NCBI GenBank assembly: GCA_027306915.1
Contig: DAHUYW010000025.1
Coordinates: 1 to 55,550, forward strand
DNA: 55,550 bases
Origin: Spirochaetales bacterium
GTDB lineage: Bacteria > Spirochaetota > Spirochaetia > DAHUYW01
Direction of reading: 5' to 3'
The notes beneath the pieces were generated by a model, which was given only the letters and a program-made list of their open reading frames with translations, had not been told where the DNA came from and searched no databases. Positions 26,793 to 34,841 of the stretch are shown one piece after another (position 1 is the stretch's first letter; every line of letters begins with the position of its first letter). A program made the position numbers and the translations under genes.

Positions 26793-26818
26793 GGGGCCGT
26801 CCTGCACAGGGCGGCCCG
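26793..26818. terminator. Hairpin between convergent hsp20 and hndC
   Basis: GGGGCCGTCCTG and AGGGCGGCCC form an 11-bp GC-rich stem with a 3-nt loop and one G-T pair, between convergent operons. There is no T-run, so termination is inferred from position. Confidence 0.5.
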
Positions 26819-26844
26819 TCGTGGGATAGCCGGAAGCGCTCCGG

Positions 26845-28632
26845 CTATTTCCTTGAGACCGCGTCGAACTTGCAGACCGTGTAGCACTCCCCGCACTTGA
26901 TACACTTCTCCTGGTCTATAACGTGAGGAGTCCGTTTCTCACCGGTGATGGCGGCCGACGGGCAGCGCCGGGCGCACAGGCCGCATCCGATGCATTTCTC
27001 TGCAATGACCGAGAAGGTGATGAGCTCCTTGCACTTTCCGGCAGGGCAGATGTGCTGCTCGATGTGGGCGCGGTATTCCCCTTCGAAGTAGCGCAGCGTC
27101 GAGAGAATCGGATTGGGAGCGGTCTGTCCGAGGCCGCACAGCGAGGCGCGCTGCATTGCCTTGCCGATCTGTTGCATCATAGGGATAGATGCATCGGTGC
27201 CCTTGCCTCTGCTGATTTGGTCCAGAAGGTTGTAGAGCTGGCGTCCGCCGATGCGGCAGGGGGCGCACTTGCCGCACGATTCGTCGACCGTGAATCCGAG
27301 ATAGAACTTCGCCACGTCGACCATGCAGTCGTCCTCGTCCATGACGATCATTCCCCCGGAACCCATGATTGAGCCGAGCGCCTGAAGGTGCTCGTAGTCG
27401 ATCGGGGTGTCGATGTGGTCGGCGGTGATGACGCCGCCCGACGGACCGCCGGTCTGGATTGCCTTGAACTTCCTCCCGTTCGGGATTCCCCCTCCGATGT
27501 TGTAGATGATGTCGCGAAGCGGGGTGCCCATCGGCACCTCGACGAGCCCCGAGTTATTGATCTTCCCCGTGAGAGCGAAGACCTTCGTGCCCTTCGATTT
27601 GTCGGTCCCTATCCGGGAAAACCACGCGCCTCCGCGAGTGAGGATGACGGGAATGTTCGCCCAGGTCTCGACATTGTTGATGACGGTCGGCTTGCCCCAA
27701 AGCCCCTTCACCGAGGGGAAAGGAGGGCGGGGCCTCGGCATTCCCCGGTCGCCTTGTATAGAGGCAAGAAGGGCGGTCTCCTCGCCGCAGACGAAGGCCC
27801 CTGCGCCGAGCCGCAGCTCGATGTCGAAGTCAAATCCGCTTCCAAGGATGTCCCTGCCGAGCAGGCCGTAGCCCCTTGCCTGCTCGATGGCAACCTCCAG
27901 GCGGTTTATCGCGAGTGGATACTCGGCACGAATGTAGATGTAGCCCTGGTTGGCGCCGATGGCCCGGCCGCCGATCGTCATCGCTTCGAGGACCGAGTGC
28001 GGATCGCCCTCCAGGACGCTGCGATCCATGTATGCGCCTGGATCGCCTTCGTCGGCATTGCAGATGACATACTTCTGCTGGGAGGCGACTTCCTTTGTGA
28101 GGTTCCATTTCATCCAGGTGGGAAAACCCGCCCCTCCCCGACCGCGCAGGCCGGAGCTCTTCACTTCGGCGATTATCCGGTCGGGAGTCAGCTCGAAGAG
28201 GGCCCGCTCAAGGGCGGCATACCCGTCGCGGGCGATGTATTCGTCGATCTCTTCCGGATTGATGACTCCGCAATTGCGCAGCACCACCCGAAACTGCTTC
28301 TGGTAGAACTCGACATCATCAACCCGGGCAAGCGCCTTGGTCGGCGACGCGTCATAGAGAAGCCGGGAAACCGGCCTTCCCCCGGCGAGATGCTCCTGGA
28401 CGATCTCGCGGGCATCCTCCGGCCGTACGCCGGCGTAGAGAAGGTTGTCGGGAAGGACCTTCACCACCGGCCCCTGCGCGCAGAAACCGAAACAGCCGGT
28501 CTTCACGATTTGGACGCTATCCTTCACGCCGGCCGCCTCGGCTTCATGAAAGAGCGCCCTGTAGATGGCGTCGGACCGGTTCGATTCACAACCGGCGCCG
28601 CCGCAAACAAGGATGTAGTGTTGAAAGGCCAT
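26845..28632 (-). CDS. hndC: NADH-dependent hydrogenase subunit HndC/HydB (NuoF-like)
   Basis: The 595-aa flavin subunit begins with a thioredoxin-like 2Fe-2S domain with cysteines at 10, 15, 47 and 51. A NuoF core follows (SGLRGRGGAGFPTWMKW for FMN, NADEGDPGAYMDR for NAD). Then come an SLBB region, a 4Fe-4S motif (ESCGKCAPCRIGG) and two C-terminal clusters (CIGCGLCARRCP and CIKCGECYTVC). It should carry FMN and exchange electrons with NAD(P)H in a bifurcating or NAD(P)-linked [FeFe] hydrogenase. It follows hndB by 16 nt; the catalytic subunit lies 9 kb away. All cofactor ligands look intact. Confidence 0.93.
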   Translation of the reverse strand: MAFQHYILVCGGAGCESNRSDAIYRALFHEAEAAGVKDSVQIVKTGCFGFCAQGPVVKVLPDNLLYAGVRPEDAREIVQEHLAGGRPVSRLLYDASPTKALARVDDVEFYQKQFRVVLRNCGVINPEEIDEYIARDGYAALERALFELTPDRIIAEVKSSGLRGRGGAGFPTWMKWNLTKEVASQQKYVICNADEGDPGAYMDRSVLEGDPHSVLEAMTIGGRAIGANQGYIYIRAEYPLAINRLEVAIEQARGYGLLGRDILGSGFDFDIELRLGAGAFVCGEETALLASIQGDRGMPRPRPPFPSVKGLWGKPTVINNVETWANIPVILTRGGAWFSRIGTDKSKGTKVFALTGKINNSGLVEVPMGTPLRDIIYNIGGGIPNGRKFKAIQTGGPSGGVITADHIDTPIDYEHLQALGSIMGSGGMIVMDEDDCMVDVAKFYLGFTVDESCGKCAPCRIGGRQLYNLLDQISRGKGTDASIPMMQQIGKAMQRASLCGLGQTAPNPILSTLRYFEGEYRAHIEQHICPAGKCKELITFSVIAEKCIGCGLCARRCPSAAITGEKRTPHVIDQEKCIKCGECYTVCKFDAVSRK

Positions 28633-28648
28633 GGCTTACTCCGTTCTC

Positions 28649-29029
28649 CTACCGCTGGATGTCGGGCGAGGGCCGGTCGTAGATGTGGTCGTTGAGGAGA
28701 ACCCGCCCCATGACGTGCTTGTGGACGATCTTGCGAGCGGTTTCGGGGTCGACCTTGCCGTAAATAACGTCAGGCATGCCGGGTACCTTGATCTCGACAG
28801 TCGGCTCGGCGTGATCCAGCCCCATGCTCCCTGTCTGCCGCAGCCGCACGCTTCCCAGGTGCTGCTCCTCAAGCTCGTCGCGAAAAGCGTGAAGGGTAGC
28901 CTGTGCTCCCGACGCGATTCCGCTCGTTCCCATCCCGACGATGATCTCTATCGCGCCGTTGTCCCCCTCCGCCGCCGTCGTGGTCCGGCGTTTGGATGCA
29001 CGCAATGCGCGGAGCTCTTCTCGCGTCAT
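28649..29029 (-). CDS. hndB: HndB-like thioredoxin-fold subunit lacking all cysteines
   Basis: The 126-aa protein aligns by motif with HndB (GMGTSGIASGAQATLHAF, and TGSMGLDHAEPTVEIKVPGM). The positions that normally read TCGIA and GCMGLC or GCMGYC are TSGIA and GSMGLD. The protein contains no cysteine at all, so it cannot bind a 2Fe-2S cluster. It probably serves as a structural subunit beside HndC. I chose ATG 29029 over GTG 29038; both are plausible. It is the first gene of the hndBC unit, behind a consensus promoter at 29282-29310. Confidence 0.8.
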   Translation of the reverse strand: MTREELRALRASKRRTTTAAEGDNGAIEIIVGMGTSGIASGAQATLHAFRDELEEQHLGSVRLRQTGSMGLDHAEPTVEIKVPGMPDVIYGKVDPETARKIVHKHVMGRVLLNDHIYDRPSPDIQR

Positions 29030-29276
29030 TTTCCCCACAGCGTTCCCCCCGAGATTGGCTATCCTTTTTGCTTTGTCGCCGAAAGGCGGGCAGTCGATGG
29101 CGTTGGGATCAAATCGAGGCCCGGTTCCTAGGCCAGGCCCCGATGTAAGGCTCCACCTGCAGCCACCAACCGCGAGGGCACTCGAATAAGGGACCGCGCC
29201 CTGCGCCGCCGCCCCGCTCCCTCACAGAAGGCCGCTTTGAATTCCCGATAGAACCTTACTGTTGTTCCCGAATCCA

Positions 29277-29310
29277 ATATTATTATACCACGGGTAGGAA
29301 TAATATGCAA
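29277..29310 (-). promoter_or_regulatory. hndBC promoter with symmetric operator-like repeat
   Basis: On the minus strand TTGCAT (29310-29305) and TATAAT (29287-29282) are 17 nt apart. ATATTATT (29277-29284) and AATAATAT (29299-29306) form an inverted repeat whose arms overlap the -10 and -35, which looks like a repressor site. Confidence 0.65.
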
Positions 29311-29341
29311 GCGGAGTCGATAATTAGCCATTATGTTCACG

Positions 29342-29360
29342 TATTGTGACAATATTGTGA
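29342..29360. repeat. Tandem TATTGTGA half-sites in the hndBC/lysK intergenic region
   Basis: TATTGTGA occurs at 29342-29349 and 29353-29360, 11 bp apart, with a palindrome ACAATATTGT (29349-29358) across them. TTGTGA resembles a Rex half-site, but the direct orientation is not the usual inverted Rex operator. The rest of the 29030-29491 intergenic region holds only the promoters listed. Confidence 0.35.
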
Positions 29361-29454
29361 TCGAAATGGCTCAGGACGCGCTTGAACGACGATATTCATG
29401 TCTTCTGTGGGATCTCAATCACAACGCTTATCCCCTCGATGAGCATTCTGAGCA

Positions 29455-29483
29455 TTGATCAAGCGGAGGGCCGCCCGTATAAT
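29455..29483 (+). promoter_or_regulatory. lysK promoter (nearly leaderless)
   Basis: TTGATC (29455-29460) and TATAAT (29478-29483) are 17 nt apart. The ATG at 29492 is 9 nt after the -10, so the message begins at or within two bases of the start codon. Confidence 0.7.
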
Positions 29484-29491
29484 GGTGGGAC

Positions 29492-31120
29492 ATGGAAGAA
29501 CACGACGAGCGAGCACTCCACTGGGCCGACACCACGGCAGAGAAAATCATCCGTGAGCGAGGAGAGAAGGAACTCTACGTCTGCGCCTCGGGTATTACCC
29601 CCTCTGGAACGGTGCACATCGGCAACTTCCGTGAGATCATTTCGGTGGAGCTGGTCGTGCGCGCGCTGCGCGATCGCGGCAAGAAGGTCCGCTTCATCTA
29701 TTCATGGGACGATTACGATGTCTTCCGGAAGGTGCCCGACAACATGCCAAATCGGGAGCACCTTGCAAACTACCTCCGGATGCCTATCACTATGGTTCCC
29801 GACCCGCGTCACCCGAACGAGCCGGCGAGGAACGAGCGCAACTATGCCCGCGCCAACGAGCTCGAGATAGAGGCGCTCCTACCGCTCGTCGGGGTTCACC
29901 CGGAGTACCTCTATCAGGCACAGCGCTACCGCGGCTCGCTCTACGCGGCCGGCATCCGGACTGCGCTCGAAAAGCACGACGCGATTCGAGCGATCCTCGA
30001 CGAGCATCGAACCGAGCCCCTTCCCGGCGATTGGCTTCCGGCGAGCATCTTCTGCACCCGCTGCAGCCACGATTCCACCACTATCGATCGATGGGACCAG
30101 GCATGGGCGCTCTCCTACCGCTGCGCGAATTGCGGGAACATCGAAACGGTAGACCTCCGGAAGACCGGGGCGGTCAAGCTCCTGTGGCGGGTAGACTGGC
30201 CGATGCGCTGGAAGGCTGAGGGGGTCGACTTCGAGCCCGCCGGAAAGGATCACCACTCTGAGGGCGGCTCCTTCGATACGGCGAAGAAGATAGTCCAGGC
30301 GGTGTATGGCGGGGTGCCGCCGGTTACCTTTCAGTACGACTTCATCGGCATCAAGGGGATGGGAGGGAAGATCTCCTCCTCCCACGGCGAGGTTATCTCC
30401 CTGCGAGATGTCCTCGAGATCTACCAGCCCGAGGTGGTGCGCTACCTCTTCGCTGGTCCGCGCCCCAACACCGAGTTTGCCATCTCCTTCGACCTCGATG
30501 TGATAAAGATCTACGAGGACTACGACAAGACCGAGCGAATCTACTTTGGAATGGAAGAGGTCGACGAAAAGCGCCGACAGAAGGAGGCGCGAATCTACGA
30601 GCTCTCCCAGGTGAACGAGGTGCCGAAGGCGATGCCGCTCCAGGTCCCCTTCCGCCATCTGTGCAATCTCCTGCAGATCCACCTTGGCGACATCGAGCGG
30701 GTGGTCGAGGAGCTTGCGCCAGGGAGTGAAGGCTCTCGAAGTGGCGAGGGCTTTGATGCCGCAGCCCAGGAGCGCTTTCGAGCGCGGGCTCGGTGCGCCT
30801 GGAGCTGGATCAGCAAGCACGCACCCGCCGACTTTCGTTTTTCACTCCGCACGCCGGAGGAAACGCCGGTTGCTCTCGAGGAGGGAGCTCGCAGGGCCGT
30901 TGTGCTCCTGCGGCAGAGGGTCGAGCGACTCGATTCCTTCAACGAGAAGTCCCTCGCGGACGAGCTGTATGCCATTGCCGGCGAGGCGGGGATTGATCCG
31001 AAGGAGCTCTTCAAGGCTTCCTACCGGGTGCTTATCGGAGCCGAGCGCGGTCCGAGGCTCGCTTCCTTCATCTTGACTGTTGGCAAGGAGAGGGTTCTCG
31101 CCCTTCTCGTCCCCTACTGA
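29492..31120 (+). CDS. lysK: Class I lysyl-tRNA synthetase
   Basis: The 542-aa enzyme charges tRNA-Lys. It has the class I signatures SGTVHIGNF (HIGH-type) and KISSSHG (KMSKS-type), a zinc-ribbon CTRCSHD/CANCGN insertion, and an alpha-helical anticodon cage at the C-terminus. This archaeal-type LysRS replaces the usual class II enzyme in spirochaetes, some alphaproteobacteria and a few others, so it is a taxonomic hint. It is transcribed singly from a strong promoter that leaves almost no 5' leader. A hairpin follows it, before the convergent era gene. Confidence 0.95.
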   Translation: MEEHDERALHWADTTAEKIIRERGEKELYVCASGITPSGTVHIGNFREIISVELVVRALRDRGKKVRFIYSWDDYDVFRKVPDNMPNREHLANYLRMPITMVPDPRHPNEPARNERNYARANELEIEALLPLVGVHPEYLYQAQRYRGSLYAAGIRTALEKHDAIRAILDEHRTEPLPGDWLPASIFCTRCSHDSTTIDRWDQAWALSYRCANCGNIETVDLRKTGAVKLLWRVDWPMRWKAEGVDFEPAGKDHHSEGGSFDTAKKIVQAVYGGVPPVTFQYDFIGIKGMGGKISSSHGEVISLRDVLEIYQPEVVRYLFAGPRPNTEFAISFDLDVIKIYEDYDKTERIYFGMEEVDEKRRQKEARIYELSQVNEVPKAMPLQVPFRHLCNLLQIHLGDIERVVEELAPGSEGSRSGEGFDAAAQERFRARARCAWSWISKHAPADFRFSLRTPEETPVALEEGARRAVVLLRQRVERLDSFNEKSLADELYAIAGEAGIDPKELFKASYRVLIGAERGPRLASFILTVGKERVLALLVPY

Positions 31121-31125
31121 AAAGG

Positions 31126-31151
31126 GTGCAGTGCCGGTGGGTGCACCCGGT
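31126..31151. terminator. Hairpin between convergent lysK and era
   Basis: GGGTGCA and TGCACCC pair across a 12-nt loop, between the ends of lysK and era. Without a T-run the terminator call is tentative. Confidence 0.4.
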
Positions 31152-31186
31152 TCGCCGAGTGAGCGCCGTGAGCACGGTTTGGTACC

Positions 31187-32062
31187 CTAAAAGATCAGCC
31201 TCTTGAGCAGTCGATCGTCCTTGCGCCATTTCGGCTGTACCTTCACGCGGAGGTCCAGCGAGATCTGGTGTGGAAAGATCGCAGCGAGCTCCCGGGCAGC
31301 CGCGATGCGAATGTCGCGAATGACCGACCCGCCTCTTCCGATGAGGATTCCCTTTTGTGACTCTCGCTCCACTGCGATGACCGCGCGGATCCAGAGGCTC
31401 TTTCCCGCGTCACGCTCCTCCATGTCCTCGATGTCGACATAGAGCGCATGAGGGACTTCCTCGCGAACCCTGCTGCTCGCCTGCTCCCGGATGATCTCGG
31501 CGGCTCGAAACTCGGGGGGCTGGTCGGTGTAGAACTCAGGAGCGTACATCGGTTCGCCCGAGGGGGTGTGCTCGAACAGGAGGTCGCGGAGCGCGTTCAT
31601 CCCGGCACCCGTGACAGCGGAGATCTCGCAGACCGGCGCGTGGGGTAGCCGCTCGCGAATGAACGAGCGGAGGGCCTCCCGCATCCGGCTTTCGAGATCG
31701 CTTTTGGCGACGGCGACGACCACCGGTACGCGGAGTCCCGCGATGCGATCGACGATCTCCTGTTCTTCCTCTCCGGGGGCTCGTGTGGAGTCGATCACAT
31801 AGAGGACCAGGTCGACCTCCGGCAGCGACTGCGTTGCCGCCGCCTTGAGGTAGAGATTGAGCTTCTTGTCGGAGGCGTGGAAGCCCGGAGTATCGAGAAG
31901 GACAAGCTGTCCCCTCGGTTCGGTCACTATCCCTCGAATGACGTTTCGAGTAGTCTGCGGATGCTCGGCGACAATCGAGACCTTGTGGCCGCAGAGGGTA
32001 TTCAAAAGGGTCGACTTGCCCACCGAGGGGCGCCCGATTATGGAAATGACACCTGATTTCAT
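31187..32062 (-). CDS. era: GTPase Era
   Basis: Era binds 16S rRNA and helps small-subunit assembly. The G1 loop is GRPSVGKST, G2 lies in AEHPQTTRN, G3 is DTPGFH, and the KH domain holds GILIGRGGSVIRDI. The G4 motif, normally NKxD, reads AKSD here (VVVAVAKSDLE), replacing the asparagine that contacts guanine. Start 32062 (MKSGVISIIG) was chosen as the typical Era N-terminus over ATG 32080. Length (291 aa) is normal. It lies downstream of the TlpA-like gene, 36 nt apart on the same strand. Confidence 0.93.
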   Translation of the reverse strand: MKSGVISIIGRPSVGKSTLLNTLCGHKVSIVAEHPQTTRNVIRGIVTEPRGQLVLLDTPGFHASDKKLNLYLKAAATQSLPEVDLVLYVIDSTRAPGEEEQEIVDRIAGLRVPVVVAVAKSDLESRMREALRSFIRERLPHAPVCEISAVTGAGMNALRDLLFEHTPSGEPMYAPEFYTDQPPEFRAAEIIREQASSRVREEVPHALYVDIEDMEERDAGKSLWIRAVIAVERESQKGILIGRGGSVIRDIRIAAARELAAIFPHQISLDLRVKVQPKWRKDDRLLKRLIF

Positions 32063-32098
32063 CCTAGATCCATCGTACACGCTGCCGCGGCACTCGTG

Positions 32099-33040
32099 CT
32101 ACTGCCTGGTCACCTCGCGTAGCCAGGAGGCGGTCACGACCCCGGGGTGAACCGCAACTATTCTTCCGCCTGCGATGACGATCGTGGTTGGCACGGCGGT
32201 GATGGCGTATTCACGCTGAACGGCACCGTCGATATCGAGGAGCACGTGGGGCGCGAGCTGCCGTGCGCCCATTTTGTCGAGAAAGCCTCGAATCCTCGTC
32301 GCTGCGGCTGCGGAGGTTTCCCCCCCTGCGCTCGATTCGCTTGAGGTGAGGTTGACCGCGTACAAACGCAACGGGGGGTTGAGCCGCGGGTCGGAAGACA
32401 GGGCGCTCGCGAAGCTCGCGATCTCCGGTAGCTCGCTGCGGCAGGGCGGGCACCAAGTTGCCCAGAAGTTGAGGACGGTGGTCCCGGCGGGCTCGCCGTG
32501 CGGAGGCGGCACGGTGACGGCGACATCCGCGAGGTTCACAAGCGTAAAGGAGGGGGCGCGATCCCCGACCTCGTTTCCGATCGGCGCCGATGCGGCTGCA
32601 TCGGCTTCGAGAGGTTGAACCATGGGCAGGAGCAGCCAGCTCCCCCCCGCCCCCACGAGCACCACCGCGGCCCACACTCCCATACCGAGGGCGACGCGCG
32701 GCCTCACCGGCCGATCCGTGCGAAGGAGCTCTACAAAAAGGACCACGACCGCCGCGGCAATACCGACAAGGATACCGGTCGCGCCGCCGGGCAGATAGAG
32801 GAGCGAAAGGGGTGATCGCACCACCGTGTCGAAGGCTGTCAGAAGCGGCGACAGCTTCCACCCGACGAAATAGGCGAGCAAGGCGTTCGAGCCGACGTCG
32901 AGCACCCGCTTGCGAAGGTCCGCTCGCCGCCTGAGCAGAGCGGCGACGAGCGCCGCCCCGGCGAGGGCGAACAGCAAGAACAGCAGCCATGGGAACGGGA
33001 TTGTCAGTGGACCCAGCCGAAATACCAGCGACCTGCTCAT
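32099..33040 (-). CDS. Membrane-anchored TlpA-like thioredoxin
   Basis: The first 150 residues of this 313-aa protein contain about four transmembrane stretches (IPFPWLLFLLFALAGAALVAA and others). The C-terminal half is a TlpA/ResA domain with active site WCPPC (FWATWCPPCRSELPEIASF) and the cis-proline TAVPTTIVI. It likely reduces or isomerises disulfides outside the cytoplasm, for example in cytochrome or oxidase assembly. The polytopic N-terminal part resembles those of other TlpA proteins with a membrane domain and may relay reductant. It heads a two-gene unit with era. Confidence 0.85.
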   Translation of the reverse strand: MSRSLVFRLGPLTIPFPWLLFLLFALAGAALVAALLRRRADLRKRVLDVGSNALLAYFVGWKLSPLLTAFDTVVRSPLSLLYLPGGATGILVGIAAAVVVLFVELLRTDRPVRPRVALGMGVWAAVVLVGAGGSWLLLPMVQPLEADAAASAPIGNEVGDRAPSFTLVNLADVAVTVPPPHGEPAGTTVLNFWATWCPPCRSELPEIASFASALSSDPRLNPPLRLYAVNLTSSESSAGGETSAAAATRIRGFLDKMGARQLAPHVLLDIDGAVQREYAITAVPTTIVIAGGRIVAVHPGVVTASWLREVTRQ

Positions 33041-33112
33041 GAGCTATCATGCCAAAGTACTAGCATCTCGCCGAAGGTTCAAGCGCGAGCGGCTCGAAGG
33101 GCCCAATTCCGG

Positions 33113-33141
33113 TCGACGAAGCGGCCCGCTCTTGGTATATT
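33113..33141 (+). promoter_or_regulatory. clpP promoter candidate
   Basis: TCGACG (33113-33118) and TATATT (33136-33141) are 17 nt apart, 75 nt before the clpP ATG. Confidence 0.4.
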
Positions 33142-33215
33142 AACGCAGGACGGCTGGCCGCTTCGGAGCTCGATGTGAGCCCGGAGACCCAATCTGACAG
33201 AAGGTGGAGATTCGT

Positions 33216-33836
33216 ATGAGCTCTAAGGACCTATATCACGGGATCAAGCTGGCAGGTGAAGAGGAAGAAAACGAGCCGAAGGAAGAACAGGGTCAGGGCT
33301 TTATGATGGAGCGCTTCCTGAAGACTCGCACCATCCTCCTCACTGGCGAGATCAACAAGATGTCGGGGGAGCGGATCATCCGCCAGCTTCTGCTTCTCGA
33401 AGAGGCGGGAAACGATCCCATCAAGGTCTTCATCGACTCCCCCGGAGGGGACGCCGACGCGGGGTTCGCGATTTTTGACATGATGCGCTTCGTAAAGCCC
33501 CCGGTCTATGCGATCGGCATGGGGCTTGTCGCCAGCGCGGGCGCCATCATCCTTCTTGCCGCCCCAAAGGAACGACGGATCGGGCTGCCCAACTCGCATT
33601 ATCTCATTCATCAGCCTCTATCGGGTATCCGAGGGGTGGCGACCGAGATCGAGATCCATGCACGGGAGCTCGAAAAGCTGCGCAGGAAGATCAACCAGCT
33701 CATCTCAGACGAGACAGGCGTCAGCTTTGCCCAGGTGGAAAAGGATACCGACCGCGATTTCTGGATGAACGCGGAGGAGTCGATCAAGTACGGCCTTATC
33801 TCCCGGATCGCTGCGCATCGCGACGACCTTGGCTGA
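33216..33836 (+). CDS. clpP: ATP-dependent Clp protease proteolytic subunit
   Basis: The 206-aa ClpP has the serine in GMGLVASAGAIILLAAP, the histidine in SHYLIHQPLSG and the aspartate in TDRDFWMNAEESI. The nucleophile context (ASAG instead of ASMG) and the acidic N-terminal extension (GEEEENEPKEEQGQG) mark it as a divergent ClpP paralogue. It forms the barrel that degrades substrates fed by ClpA, ClpC or ClpX; no unfoldase gene is adjacent. ATG 33216 with GGTGGAG upstream was preferred to GTG 33204. purC follows 39 nt downstream. Confidence 0.92.
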   Translation: MSSKDLYHGIKLAGEEEENEPKEEQGQGFMMERFLKTRTILLTGEINKMSGERIIRQLLLLEEAGNDPIKVFIDSPGGDADAGFAIFDMMRFVKPPVYAIGMGLVASAGAIILLAAPKERRIGLPNSHYLIHQPLSGIRGVATEIEIHARELEKLRRKINQLISDETGVSFAQVEKDTDRDFWMNAEESIKYGLISRIAAHRDDLG

Positions 33837-33875
33837 GTAGCGGAACCTTAGCCATCGACACTAGGAAGGACGCCG

Positions 33876-34841
33876 GTGAACCGAGCCGACATCGAGATCG
33901 CCCTGCAAAGCCGACCGCACGCTCCCTTCGCGGGGTTCGATCCCAAGACGCTTCCGGCGAATGCACGGATGCGCCGGGGAAAGGTCAGAGACAGCTTTGA
34001 GATTGGCAACCGTCTTCTCATCGTCACCACCGATCGTATCTCGGCCTTTGACCGGGTGCTCACGACGATTCCGTTCAAGGGTGAGGTCCTCAATCGCCTG
34101 TCGATCCACTGGTTCAATGCGACCAGGGCTGTTTTCCCCAATCACCTCATCGAGCAGACGAGCGCCCGTTCCATGCTTGTCGCAAAGGGAGAGGTGATCC
34201 CGATCGAGGTGGTCGTCCGGGGCTACCTTACCGGCTCGGCATGGCGCGACTACCAGACCGCTCGAAGCGTCTCCGGCATAGGCCTACCCCCGGGGATGCG
34301 CGTGAACGAGCGCTTTCCCGAGCCTCTCCTGACTCCCTCGACCAAGGAGGAGCAGGGACGTCACGATGAGCCAATCTCCCGGGAGGAGATAGTCCGACGC
34401 GGGATCGTGACCTCGGAGCGCTGGGAGGAAATCGAGAGGGCGGCCCGCGCGCTTTTTCGGCGCGGCAGCGAGATGGCCTCCGCACGCGGCCTCATTCTCG
34501 TCGACACCAAGTACGAGTTCGCGATTGCGAACGGCCGGCTCATGGTAGTCGACGAAATGCACACCCCCGACTCGAGCCGTTTCTGGTACGCCGACTCCTA
34601 TGACGAGCTTTTTGAGGAAGGCAAGGATCAGCGGAAGATCGACAAGGAGTATCTCCGGCAGTGGCTCATGGAGCGCGGCTTCTCCGGTGAGGGGGAGCCT
34701 CCGGAGATTCCCGATGATGTCAGGACCGAGGTCGCGTGGCGCTACATCCAGGCTTATCAGTTGATAACCGGGCAGGAGTTCGTTCCGGAATCGCTCGACG
34801 GTGAAGCGGAGCAGGGAAAGATCGCGTCTATCATTGCGTGA
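33876..34841 (+). CDS. purC: SAICAR synthetase
   Basis: PurC joins aspartate to CAIR in de novo purine synthesis. The 321-aa protein has the expected GKVRDSFEIGNRLLIVTTDRISAFD start, VRGYLTGSAWRDYQ, LILVDTKYEFA and VVDEMHTPDSSRFW. It is the longer, yeast-like version. It starts at GTG 33876 with GGAAGG upstream and ends in a GTGA overlap with the lipoprotein gene that follows. No other pur genes are in the window. Confidence 0.95.
   Translation: MNRADIEIALQSRPHAPFAGFDPKTLPANARMRRGKVRDSFEIGNRLLIVTTDRISAFDRVLTTIPFKGEVLNRLSIHWFNATRAVFPNHLIEQTSARSMLVAKGEVIPIEVVVRGYLTGSAWRDYQTARSVSGIGLPPGMRVNERFPEPLLTPSTKEEQGRHDEPISREEIVRRGIVTSERWEEIERAARALFRRGSEMASARGLILVDTKYEFAIANGRLMVVDEMHTPDSSRFWYADSYDELFEEGKDQRKIDKEYLRQWLMERGFSGEGEPPEIPDDVRTEVAWRYIQAYQLITGQEFVPESLDGEAEQGKIASIIA

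Noticed and set aside
27388..28695. 435-aa plus-strand frame opposite hndC
   Set aside because: Antisense shadow of hndC, which has all expected Fe-S and FMN motifs; the shadow has none.
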